Of a DNA stretch of 15,619 nucleotides, positions 6,401 through 13,996 are shown in pieces; the stretch's first letter is position 1; each line of letters begins with the position of its first letter. The stretch is from contig JALSIK010000261.1 of the NCBI GenBank assembly GCA_026990045.1, positions 1 to 15,619 on the forward strand. Direction: 5' to 3'. The notes beneath the pieces are model-generated. The model made no database searches and was not told where the DNA came from. It saw only the letters and a list, made by a program, of their open reading frames with translations. Source of the DNA: Chromatiales bacterium (GTDB lineage Bacteria > Pseudomonadota > Gammaproteobacteria > CAMYNG01). Both the position numbers and the translations under genes were made by a program.

Positions 6401-6871
6401 ATGAACATCAACCTGACGCTGTTCGGCCAGACGATCGCCTTCATCGTCTTCGTCTGGTTCTGCATGAAGTACGTGTGGCCGCCGATCATGAATGCGCTCA
6501 ACGAGCGCAAGCAGAAGATCGCCGACGGCCTGGCGGCCGCCGAGCGCGGGGTCCACGAGCAGGAGCTGGCGCAGAAGCGCGCGGCCGAGCAGCTCGCGGA
6601 GGCCAAGCAGCAGGCGCAGGAGATCATCGCCCAGGCGCAGAAGCGGGCCAACGAGATCGTGGACGAGGCCAAGGAGAACGCGCGGGCCGAGGGCGAGCGC
6701 ATCCTCAACGCCGCCCGCGCCGAGATCGACCAGGCCGTGAACCAGGCCCGCGAGCAGCTCCGGGACGAGGTGGTGCAGCTGGCGGTGGCCGGCGCCTCGC
6801 GGGTGCTCAAGCGCGAGATCGACGCCAAGGCCAACGCCGACCTGCTCGAGGACCTGGTGGCCCAGCTCTAG
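6401..6871 (+). CDS. atpF: F-type ATP synthase subunit b (AtpF)
   Basis: Subunit b is the peripheral stalk that holds F1 against the torque of the rotor. The product is 156 residues, the same length as E. coli b. One N-terminal membrane helix (about 5-25, TIAFIVFVWFCMKYVWPP) is followed by a long, highly charged coiled coil (about 35-125) rich in Ala, Glu, Gln, Lys and Arg. The C-terminal delta-binding end (LAVAGASRVLKREID and LLEDLVAQL) is conserved. Only one b gene is present, so the stalk is a b homodimer, not the b/b' pair of photosynthetic alphaproteobacteria and cyanobacteria. AAGGTAAGG lies just before the ATG. atpH starts 14 bases after the stop. Confidence 0.97.
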   Translation: MNINLTLFGQTIAFIVFVWFCMKYVWPPIMNALNERKQKIADGLAAAERGVHEQELAQKRAAEQLAEAKQQAQEIIAQAQKRANEIVDEAKENARAEGERILNAARAEIDQAVNQAREQLRDEVVQLAVAGASRVLKREIDAKANADLLEDLVAQL

Positions 6872-6885
6872 AGACGGAGACGACC

Positions 6886-7422
6886 ATGGCAGAGAAAACC
6901 ACCGTCGCCCGCCCCTATGCCGAGGCCGCCTTCGCCGTGGCCCGGGCCGACGGCGACCTGGCGCGCTGGTCCGGCATGCTGGAGGCCCTGGCCGCCATCG
7001 CCGCCGACCCCGCCATGCGCGAGGCCATCGCCAATCCCGGGGTGGACCGCGGAGCGCTGGTGGCGGTGATGGAGGAGCTGGCCGGCGACACCCTCAGCGA
7101 CAAGGGCCGGCGCTTCCTGCGGGTGGTGGCCGACAACGGCCGCCTGGCGCTGCTGCCCGAGATCGCGCAGCTCTACGCCGCGCAGCGGGCCGAGGCCGAG
7201 CGCACCGTGCAGGCCGAGGTGGTCTCCGCCTTTCCCCTCGACGACGCCCAGCGCCGCGCCCTGGTGGAGGCGCTCAAGCGCCGGCTGGGGCGCGAGGTGA
7301 GCCTGGACGTGCGGGTGGACGAGTCGCTCATCGGCGGCGCCGTCGTGCGCGCCGGCGACCTCGTCATCGACGGCTCCGTGACCGGCCGGCTCGAGCGCCT
7401 GGCCCACACCCTCATGCGGTAA
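6886..7422 (+). CDS. atpH: F-type ATP synthase subunit delta (AtpH)
   Basis: Delta sits on top of the alpha3-beta3 hexamer and joins it to the b stalk. The product from ATG 6886 is 178 residues, against 177 in E. coli. The N-terminal helical domain starts with ARPYAEAAFAVAR (8-20), the standard opening of the family. FLRVVADNGRLALLPEIAQLY (78-98) is the conserved central segment. The C-terminal signature is DESLIGGAVVRAGDLVIDGS (145-164), followed by LERLAHTL. GGAGACGACC lies before the ATG. The open frame extends far upstream into atpF, but only this start fits the family and ribosome binding site. Confidence 0.97.
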   Translation: MAEKTTVARPYAEAAFAVARADGDLARWSGMLEALAAIAADPAMREAIANPGVDRGALVAVMEELAGDTLSDKGRRFLRVVADNGRLALLPEIAQLYAAQRAEAERTVQAEVVSAFPLDDAQRRALVEALKRRLGREVSLDVRVDESLIGGAVVRAGDLVIDGSVTGRLERLAHTLMR

Positions 7423-7425
7423 GGC

Positions 7426-7443
7426 TTTCAAAGAGTTTCAAAG
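7426..7443. repeat. TTTCAAAG direct repeat in the atpA leader
   Basis: TTTCAAAG occurs at 7426-7433 and 7436-7443, a 10-bp period, within the 31-bp atpH-atpA gap. It is AT-rich compared with its surroundings and ends next to the AAGGAA ribosome binding site of atpA. It may keep the start region unstructured, or it may be chance. Confidence 0.5.
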
Positions 7444-7453
7444 GAACGCCACA

Positions 7454-8995
7454 ATGCAACTGAATCCATCCGAAATCAGCGAACTGATCAAGAAGCGGGT
7501 CGAAGGCTTCGAGCCGGCGACCGAGGCCCGCAACGAGGGCACCGTGGTCAGCCTCGCCGACGGCGTGGTCCGCATCCACGGCCTCAACGACGTCATGTAC
7601 GGCGAGATGATCGAGTTCCCGGGCGACACCTTCGGCATGGCGCTCAACCTGGAACAGGATTCCGTCGGGGCCGTGGTCCTGGGTGACTACGAGCACATCT
7701 CCGAGGGCGACACGGTCAAGTGCACCGGCCGCATCCTCGAGGTGCCGGTGGGCCCGGCGCTGCTGGGTCGCGTGGTGGACGCCCTGGGACGGCCCATCGA
7801 CGGCAAGGGCCCCGTGGAGGCCGGGCTCACCTCGCCCATCGAGAAGGTGGCGCCGGGCGTCATCACCCGCCAGTCGGTGAGCCAGCCGGTGCAGATCGGG
7901 CTCAAGGCCATCGACGCCATGGTGCCCATCGGCCGCGGCCAGCGCGAGCTCATCATCGGTGACCGCCAGACCGGCAAGACCGCGGTGGCCATCGACGCCA
8001 TCATCAACCAGAAGGGCACCGGCATCAAGTGCATCTATGTGGCCGTGGGCCAGAAGGCGTCCTCGGTGGCGGCGGTGGTGCGCAAGCTGGAGGAGCACGG
8101 CGCCATGGAGCACACCATCGTGGTGGCGGCCACCGCGGCCGAGTCCGCCGCCATGCAGTTCATCGCGCCCTACGCCGGCTGCGCCATGGGCGAGTACTTC
8201 CGCGACCGCGGCGAGGACGCCCTCATCATCTACGACGACCTCACCAAGCAGGCCTGGGCCTACCGCCAGGTGTCGCTGCTGCTGCGGCGCCCGCCGGGCC
8301 GCGAGGCCTATCCCGGCGACGTGTTCTACCTGCACTCGCGCCTGCTGGAGCGTGCCGCCCGGGTCAATGCCGACTACGTGGAGAAGGTCACCAACGGCGA
8401 GGTCAAGGGCAAGACCGGTTCCCTCACCGCCCTGCCCATCATCGAGACCCAGGCCGGTGACGTGTCGGCCTTCGTGCCCACCAACGTCATCTCCATCACC
8501 GACGGCCAGATCTTCCTGGAGACCGACCTGTTCAACGCCGGCATCCGGCCCGCCATCAACGCCGGCCTGTCGGTGTCGCGCGTGGGCGGCGCGGCCCAGA
8601 CCAAGATCATCAAGAAGCTCGGCGGCGGCGTGCGCCTGGACCTGGCCCAGTACCGCGAGCTGGCGGCCTTCGCCCAGTTCGCCTCCGACCTGGACGAGTC
8701 CACGCGCAAGCAGATCGAGCGCGGCCAGCGCGTGACCGAGATCATGAAGCAGAAGCAGTACCATCCCATGAGCGTGGCCCAGCAGGCCTTCTCGCTCATG
8801 GCCGCCAACTACGGCTACCTCGATGACATCGAGGTGAAGAAGGTGGTGGACTTCGAGGACGCCATGCACTCGTTCCTCAAGAGCAAGTACCAGGCGCTGC
8901 TGGACAAGATCAACGAGAGCGGCGACTTCACCGACGAGATCGAGTCCGACATGAAGGCCGCGCTGGACGACTTCAAGGCCCACGGCGCCTGGTAA
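7454..8995 (+). CDS. atpA: F-type ATP synthase subunit alpha (AtpA)
   Basis: Alpha forms the non-catalytic nucleotide sites of the F1 hexamer and supplies the arginine finger to the catalytic sites. The product is 513 residues, identical in length to E. coli alpha. The N-terminal beta-barrel domain (about 25-95) precedes the nucleotide domain with Walker A GDRQTGKT (169-176). A Walker B-type strand EDALIIYDDLTKQA spans about 254-267. The family signature PAINAGLSVSRVGGAAQ (367-383) contains the finger R376. The N-terminal helix that binds delta (MQLNPSEISELIKKRVEGF) is intact. AAAGGAA precedes the ATG. atpG starts 16 bases after the stop. Confidence 0.99.
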   Translation: MQLNPSEISELIKKRVEGFEPATEARNEGTVVSLADGVVRIHGLNDVMYGEMIEFPGDTFGMALNLEQDSVGAVVLGDYEHISEGDTVKCTGRILEVPVGPALLGRVVDALGRPIDGKGPVEAGLTSPIEKVAPGVITRQSVSQPVQIGLKAIDAMVPIGRGQRELIIGDRQTGKTAVAIDAIINQKGTGIKCIYVAVGQKASSVAAVVRKLEEHGAMEHTIVVAATAAESAAMQFIAPYAGCAMGEYFRDRGEDALIIYDDLTKQAWAYRQVSLLLRRPPGREAYPGDVFYLHSRLLERAARVNADYVEKVTNGEVKGKTGSLTALPIIETQAGDVSAFVPTNVISITDGQIFLETDLFNAGIRPAINAGLSVSRVGGAAQTKIIKKLGGGVRLDLAQYRELAAFAQFASDLDESTRKQIERGQRVTEIMKQKQYHPMSVAQQAFSLMAANYGYLDDIEVKKVVDFEDAMHSFLKSKYQALLDKINESGDFTDEIESDMKAALDDFKAHGAW

Positions 8996-9010
8996 GGGGA
9001 GCAGCCGACG

Positions 9011-9874
9011 ATGGCAGGCGGCAAAGAGATCCGCACCAAGATCCGGAGCGTCCAGAGCACGCAGAAGATCACGCGTGCCATGGAGATGGTGGCGGCGAGC
9101 AAGATGCGCAAGGCCCAGGACCGCATGGCGGCCACGCGCCCGTACTCGCAGAAGATGCGGGCGGTGATCAGCCACCTGGCCTTTGCCCACACCGAGTACC
9201 GGCATCCGTTCCTGGTGCCGCGGGAGGCGAAGCGCATCGGGCTCATCGTGGTGTCCACCGACCGCGGCCTGTGCGGCGGCCTCAACAACAACCTGTTCCG
9301 CGAGCTGCTGGGGCAGATGAGGCAGTGGGACGCCGAGGGGCTGGAGATGGAACTGTGCACCTTCGGCCAGAAGGCGTTCCAGTTCTTCCGGCGCCTGGGC
9401 ACCGCCATCAGCGGCCAGGCCACGCACCTGGGCGACACGCCCGCGGTGACCGACGTCATCGGCACGGTGAAGGTGATGCTGGACGCCTACGACGAGGGCC
9501 GCATCGACCGCCTCTACCTGGTGTACAACGAGTTCGTCAACACCATGACCCAGCGCCCGGTCGTCGACCAGATCCTGCCCATCGAGCCCGGGGATCTGGA
9601 CGAGGACCTGCGCCACCACTGGGACTACATCTACGAGCCCGACGCCCGCGAGGTGCTGGACGGGCTCATGGACCGCTACATCGAGTCCCTGGTCTACCAG
9701 GCCGTGGTGGAGAACATCGCCTGCGAGCAGGCCGCGCGCATGGTGGCGATGAAGGCGGCGTCGGACAACGCCGGCAACCTCATCGACGAGCTGCAGCTGG
9801 CCTACAACAAGGCGCGCCAGGCCGCCATCACCCAGGAGCTGTCGGAGATCATCAGCGGCGCGGCGGCGGTTTGA
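9011..9874 (+). CDS. atpG: F-type ATP synthase subunit gamma (AtpG)
   Basis: Gamma is the central rotor shaft that couples c-ring rotation to conformational changes in the alpha3-beta3 hexamer. The product is 287 residues, the same as E. coli gamma. The N-terminal coiled-coil helix is KEIRTKIRSVQSTQKITRAM (5-24), followed by EMVAASKMRKAQ (25-36). The Rossmann-like middle contains IVVSTDRGLCGGLNNNLF (79-96). The C-terminal helix (NAGNLIDELQLAYNKARQAA and ITQELSEIISGAAAV) completes the shaft. No redox-regulatory cysteine insertion of the chloroplast type is present. An all-GC hairpin follows the stop codon and separates it from atpD. Confidence 0.98.
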   Translation: MAGGKEIRTKIRSVQSTQKITRAMEMVAASKMRKAQDRMAATRPYSQKMRAVISHLAFAHTEYRHPFLVPREAKRIGLIVVSTDRGLCGGLNNNLFRELLGQMRQWDAEGLEMELCTFGQKAFQFFRRLGTAISGQATHLGDTPAVTDVIGTVKVMLDAYDEGRIDRLYLVYNEFVNTMTQRPVVDQILPIEPGDLDEDLRHHWDYIYEPDAREVLDGLMDRYIESLVYQAVVENIACEQAARMVAMKAASDNAGNLIDELQLAYNKARQAAITQELSEIISGAAAV

Positions 9875-9882
9875 TCAAATCG

Positions 9883-9907
9883 GCGGCGGCGCCCGGGGCG
9901 CCGCCGC
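9883..9907 (+). other. 11-bp all-GC hairpin between atpG and atpD
   Basis: Positions 9883-9893 pair perfectly with 9897-9907 around a three-base loop (9894-9896). All eleven pairs are G-C. No T-tract follows, so it is not a standard intrinsic terminator. It starts nine bases after the atpG stop and ends 34 bases before the atpD start. A role in mRNA stability, processing or partial attenuation is inference. Confidence 0.75.
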
Positions 9908-9941
9908 GGCGGAATTTGCACCTGTTTTCGAGGAAAGAGCC

Positions 9942-11318
<1,377 letters not shown>

Positions 11319-11324
11319 CGACCG

Positions 11325-11343
11325 GACCCCGCGGCGCGGGGTC
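11325..11343 (+). other. 8-bp GC-rich hairpin between atpD and atpC
   Basis: GACCCCGC (11325-11332) pairs with GCGGGGTC (11336-11343) around the loop GGC. It begins six bases after the atpD stop and ends 20 bases before the atpC start. No T-tract follows. It matches the hairpin before atpD in position relative to the preceding stop and in loop size, though not in sequence. Confidence 0.7.
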
Positions 11344-11348
11344 GCGAT

Positions 11349-11354
11349 GGAGGA
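11349..11354 (+). promoter_or_regulatory. Ribosome binding site that fixes the atpC start
   Basis: GGAGGA lies nine bases before ATG 11364 but 15 bases before the in-frame ATG at 11376, or 11370, so the first ATG is preferred. Confidence 0.6.
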
Positions 11355-11363
11355 ACCGCAGCA

Positions 11364-11789
11364 ATGGCCATGACCATGCACGTGGACATCGTCAGCGCCG
11401 AGGCCGAGATCTTCTCCGGCACGGCGGAGATGGTGGTGGCGCCCGCCAAGATGGGGGAGGTGGGCATCTTCCCCCGCCACACCCCGATGCTCACGCCGCT
11501 CAAGCCGGGCGAGGTGCGGGTGATCCTGGAGGGCGGCGAGGAGCAGTCCTTCTACGTCTCGGGCGGCATCCTCGAGGTCCAGCCCCACGTGGTCACGGTG
11601 CTGTCGGACACCGCGTTGCGTGCCGCCGACCTGGACGAGGCCGCGGCCCTGGAGGCCAAGCGCCGGGCCGAGGAGGCGCTCAGGGACCGCAAGAGCCAGG
11701 TGGACTACGCCCGCGCCCAGGCCGAGCTGGCCGAGGCCATCGCCCAGCTCCAGGCCATCAAGAAGCTGCGCGAGAAGAAGGGCCGCTGA
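11364..11789 (+). CDS. atpC: F-type ATP synthase subunit epsilon (AtpC)
   Basis: Epsilon is part of the rotor base and inhibits ATP hydrolysis through its C-terminal helices. The product is 141 residues (139 in E. coli). The N-terminal beta-sandwich begins MAMTMHVDIVSAEAEIFSG and contains KMGEVGIFPRHTPMLTPLKP (29-48) and SFYVSGGILEVQPHVVTVLS (62-81). The C-terminal helical hairpin (about 87-138) is Ala/Glu/Lys/Arg-rich (DEAAALEAKRRAEEAL, then LQAIKKLREKK), so the inhibitory domain is complete. It is the last ATP synthase gene. Only 50 bp separate it from the SlyD-like gene, with a weak interrupted stem (11794-11819) and no U-tract, so read-through is likely. Confidence 0.98.
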   Translation: MAMTMHVDIVSAEAEIFSGTAEMVVAPAKMGEVGIFPRHTPMLTPLKPGEVRVILEGGEEQSFYVSGGILEVQPHVVTVLSDTALRAADLDEAAALEAKRRAEEALRDRKSQVDYARAQAELAEAIAQLQAIKKLREKKGR

Positions 11790-11796
11790 GGGCGCG

Positions 11797-11814
11797 GCAC
11801 CGGCACGCACCGGC
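11797..11814. repeat. GCACCGGC direct repeat in the atpC-FKBP gap
   Basis: GCACCGGC occurs at 11797-11804 and 11807-11814, a 10-bp period. The CCGG cores can also pair with each other, and flanking GCGG (11794-11797) can pair with CCGC (11816-11819), giving an interrupted weak stem. No terminator tract follows. Confidence 0.4.
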
Positions 11815-11827
11815 CCCGCTGCCACCC

Positions 11828-11834
11828 GGGAGGT
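11828..11834 (+). promoter_or_regulatory. Ribosome binding site of the SlyD-like gene
   Basis: GGGAGGT lies five bases before ATG 11840 and supports that start. The match is strong for this window. Confidence 0.7.
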
Positions 11835-11839
11835 AACGC

Positions 11840-12328
11840 ATGAGCGAGGAAACGGTCCGCGACGGCATGGTGGTGGCCATCACCTACGCCATCATCGACA
11901 GCGAGGGGCGGGTGCTGGAGCAGTCGGACATCCCCATCGAGTACGTCCACGGCCGCGACCAGCGGCTGTTCCCCAAGATCATGACCAACCTCGCCGGCAG
12001 GACCGTGGGCGAGTCGGTGGACGTGTTCTTCAGCGCCGAGGAGAAGGCCTTCGGCGAGCCGGATCCCGGACTGACCTTCGCCGACGACCTCGACAACGTC
12101 CCCCCCGAGTTCCGCCGCGTCGGCGCCGAGGCGGTGTTCGAGAACGAGGCCGGCGAGACCGTCACCATGCGCGTGGTCCGCATCAGTGACGGCAAGGTGT
12201 ACCTGGACGGCAACCATCCCCTCATGGGCAAGGACCTCACCTTCCGCGTCACCGTCCAGGGCATCCGCCCCGCCACCGAGGCCGAGCTGGCCGCCGGGGA
12301 GCCCGGCGGCGCGCCCCGGCTCCACTGA
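11840..12328 (+). CDS. SlyD-like FKBP-type peptidyl-prolyl cis-trans isomerase/chaperone
   Basis: The 162-residue product aligns by eye with the FKBP plus insert-in-flap layout of SlyD. GMVVAITYAIIDSEGRVLEQ (9-28) is the first FKBP strand region. IEYVHGRDQRLFPKIMTNLA (33-52) parallels the SlyD YLHGHGSLISGLETALEG segment. The insert domain spans about 72-128. DGNHPLMGKDLTFRVTVQGI (123-142) and RPATEAELAAGE (143-154) are the SlyD-type C-terminal signature. Two features are odd. The usual Gly-Leu-Glu of the FKBP core is replaced by Pro-Lys-Ile (45-47), and the metal-binding His/Cys tail of SlyD is absent. Isomerase activity may therefore be reduced, leaving mainly chaperone function. No signal peptide is visible, so it is cytoplasmic. 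It lies 50 bp after atpC with no clear terminator and may be co-transcribed with the atp genes. Confidence 0.85.
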   Translation: MSEETVRDGMVVAITYAIIDSEGRVLEQSDIPIEYVHGRDQRLFPKIMTNLAGRTVGESVDVFFSAEEKAFGEPDPGLTFADDLDNVPPEFRRVGAEAVFENEAGETVTMRVVRISDGKVYLDGNHPLMGKDLTFRVTVQGIRPATEAELAAGEPGGAPRLH

Positions 12329-12360
12329 GCCCCTGCGGGCCGGCGCCCTTGCACGGCGCG

Positions 12361-12393
12361 CCGCCGGTATTACCATGGTACTAGCGCCGGCGG
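12361..12393. promoter_or_regulatory. Dyad element in the glmU leader
   Basis: Outer arms CCGCCGG (12361-12367) and CCGGCGG (12387-12393) flank the perfect 10-bp palindrome TACCATGGTA (12371-12380). The element lies in the 141-bp gap before glmU. It could be an operator, an RNA hairpin or a weak terminator, but no T-tract follows. Two poor sigma70-like candidates are nearby: TTGCAC (12349-12354) with TACCAT (12371-12376, 16-bp spacer), and TTGCCT (12408-12413) with TACCGT (12431-12436, 17-bp spacer). If the first is used, its -10 element lies inside the palindrome. Neither is close to consensus. Confidence 0.4.
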
Positions 12394-12469
12394 TGACGGA
12401 AGCACTATTGCCTGTCGCGCCGCCAGCGGCTACCGTTTCCCACTCGCGCGGGGCCCAGGCAGGAATCCC

Positions 12470-13843
12470 ATGGCACTGGAAGTTGTGATACTGGCGGCGG
12501 GACAGGGCACCCGCATGAAATCGGACCTGCCCAAGGTCCTCCATCCCCTGGGCGGCCGGCCCCTGCTGGCCCACGTGGTGGCCACCGCCCGTGCCCTGTC
12601 CCCGGCCCGCACGGTGGTGGTCTACGGCCACGGGGGCAAGCGCGTCACCGCCGCCCTGCCCGAGCCGGACCTGGTCTGGGTGGAGCAGGCCGAGCGGCTG
12701 GGCACCGGTCACGCCGTGCAGCAGGCCCTGCCGGCCCTGGACCCGGCGGCCACCGTGCTGGTGCTCTACGGCGACGTGCCCCTGCTCCGGGCCGGGACCC
12801 TGCGCGAGCTGGTGGCGCGCGCCGGGCCCGACACCCTGGCCCTGCTCACGGTGGAGCTGGACGAGCCCGCCGGCTACGGCCGCATCCTGCGCGACGCCGG
12901 CGGGCGGGTCACCGCCATCCGCGAAGACAAGGACGCCACCGAGGCCGAGCGCCGGGTGCGCGAGATCAACACCGGCATCCTGGCCGTGGGCGGCGGCCGC
13001 CTGGCCGGGTGGCTGCAGCGGCTGTCCAACGACAACGCCCAGGGCGAGTACTATCTCACCGACATCGTCGCCATGGCCGTGGCCGACGGCGTGGCGGTGG
13101 AGACCGTGCAGCCGGCCGAAGCCGACGAGGTGCTGGGCGTCAACAGCAAGGCCCAGCTCGCCCGCCTGGAGCGCGCGTACCAGCGCCGCCGGGCCGAGGA
13201 CCTCATGGACCGGGGCGTGACCCTGCTCGACCCGGCGCGGCTGGACGTGCGCGGCACGGTGCGGGCCGGACGCGACGTGACCATCGACGTCAACGTGGTC
13301 CTGGCCGGCGAGGTGGTGCTGGGCGACGGCGTGACCGTCGGCGCCGGCTGCGTCCTGCGCGACGTCACCGTGGGCGACGGGGCCGAGATCCTGCCCCTGT
13401 GCGTCATCGAGGAGGCGGTCATCGGCCCGGGCAGCCGGGTGGGGCCCTACAGCCGCATCCGTCCCGGCACCCGGCTGGACGACGGCGTCCACGTGGGCAA
13501 CTTCGTGGAGGTCAAGAACAGCACCATCGGGTCCGGCTCCAAGGTCAACCACCTGAGCTACATCGGCGACACCGACATGGGCCGCGGGGTCAACATCGGC
13601 GCCGGCACCATCACCTGCAACTACGACGGGGCCAACAAGCACCGCACCGTCATCGAGGACGACGTGTTCGTGGGCTCCGACGTGCAGCTGGTGGCGCCGG
13701 TGACCGTGGGCCGTGGCGCCACCATCGGCGCCGGATCCACCATCACCCGCGACGCCCCGCCGGGCGAGCTGACCCTGAGCCGGGCGAAGCAGACCACCCG
13801 CCCCGGCTGGAAGCGGCCGCGAAAAAATGGCGCTGGGGACTAG
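12470..13843 (+). CDS. glmU: Bifunctional N-acetylglucosamine-1-phosphate uridyltransferase / glucosamine-1-phosphate acetyltransferase GlmU
   Basis: GlmU acetylates glucosamine-1-phosphate with acetyl-CoA and then transfers UMP from UTP to make UDP-GlcNAc, the precursor for peptidoglycan and lipopolysaccharide. The product is 457 residues. The N-terminal pyrophosphorylase domain (1 to about 230) opens with LAAGQGTRMKSDLPKVLHPL (8-27) and contains the metal-binding YGDVPL (100-105), GYGRI (135-139) and INTGI (166-170). The left-handed beta-helix domain (about 255-457) shows hexapeptide repeats. It contains RPGTRLDDGVHVGNFVEVKN (331-350) and the acetyltransferase region KVNHLSYIGD (358-367), with H361 as the likely catalytic base. 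NIGAGTITCNYDGANKHRT (375-393) and SRAKQTTRPGWKRP (437-450) complete the family pattern. A weak AGGAA precedes the ATG. glmS follows 153 bp downstream. Confidence 0.98.
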   Translation: MALEVVILAAGQGTRMKSDLPKVLHPLGGRPLLAHVVATARALSPARTVVVYGHGGKRVTAALPEPDLVWVEQAERLGTGHAVQQALPALDPAATVLVLYGDVPLLRAGTLRELVARAGPDTLALLTVELDEPAGYGRILRDAGGRVTAIREDKDATEAERRVREINTGILAVGGGRLAGWLQRLSNDNAQGEYYLTDIVAMAVADGVAVETVQPAEADEVLGVNSKAQLARLERAYQRRRAEDLMDRGVTLLDPARLDVRGTVRAGRDVTIDVNVVLAGEVVLGDGVTVGAGCVLRDVTVGDGAEILPLCVIEEAVIGPGSRVGPYSRIRPGTRLDDGVHVGNFVEVKNSTIGSGSKVNHLSYIGDTDMGRGVNIGAGTITCNYDGANKHRTVIEDDVFVGSDVQLVAPVTVGRGATIGAGSTITRDAPPGELTLSRAKQTTRPGWKRPRKNGAGD

Positions 13844-13895
13844 CGGCCGGGTCCCGGGGGTCGACATTGGTGAACACCATGCAAACCCGACACGC

Positions 13896-13940
13896 CTTGC
13901 CCGCTCGTTCGCCGGTCCCGGCAAGCGAAAACCGGCCGGT
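13896..13940. other. Inverted repeats in the glmU-glmS gap
   Basis: CTTGCC (13896-13901) can pair with GGCAAG (13920-13925). Inside it, GCCGG (13911-13915) can pair with CCGGC (13918-13922) as an alternative. The perfect palindrome ACCGGCCGGT follows at 13931-13940. A further small dyad, TGGTG/CACCA, lies at 13868-13879. None is followed by a U-tract, so glmU termination is unclear and glmU-glmS read-through remains possible. Confidence 0.4.
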
Positions 13941-13941
13941 G

Positions 13942-13983
13942 CCCGGCACCCGGCACCCGGCACCCGGCACCCAGCACCCAGAA
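13942..13983. repeat. Tandem heptanucleotide repeat upstream of glmS
   Basis: Six consecutive 7-base units occur: CCCGGCA four times without change, then CCCAGCA and CCCAGAA. The tract is 42 bp and ends 13 bases before the glmS ATG. Antisense frames across it read as Gly-Cys-Arg-Val-Pro-like repeats and are artefacts. The perfect units suggest that copy number could vary between strains. Confidence 0.9.
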
Positions 13984-13996
13984 CCTGGTTATCGAC

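Noticed and set aside
13844..13996. Possible glmS-type riboswitch/ribozyme in the glmS leader.
   Set aside because: The 153-bp leader is partly made of heptamer repeats and short palindromes, and I see no sign of the ribozyme core, which is typical of Gram-positive bacteria.
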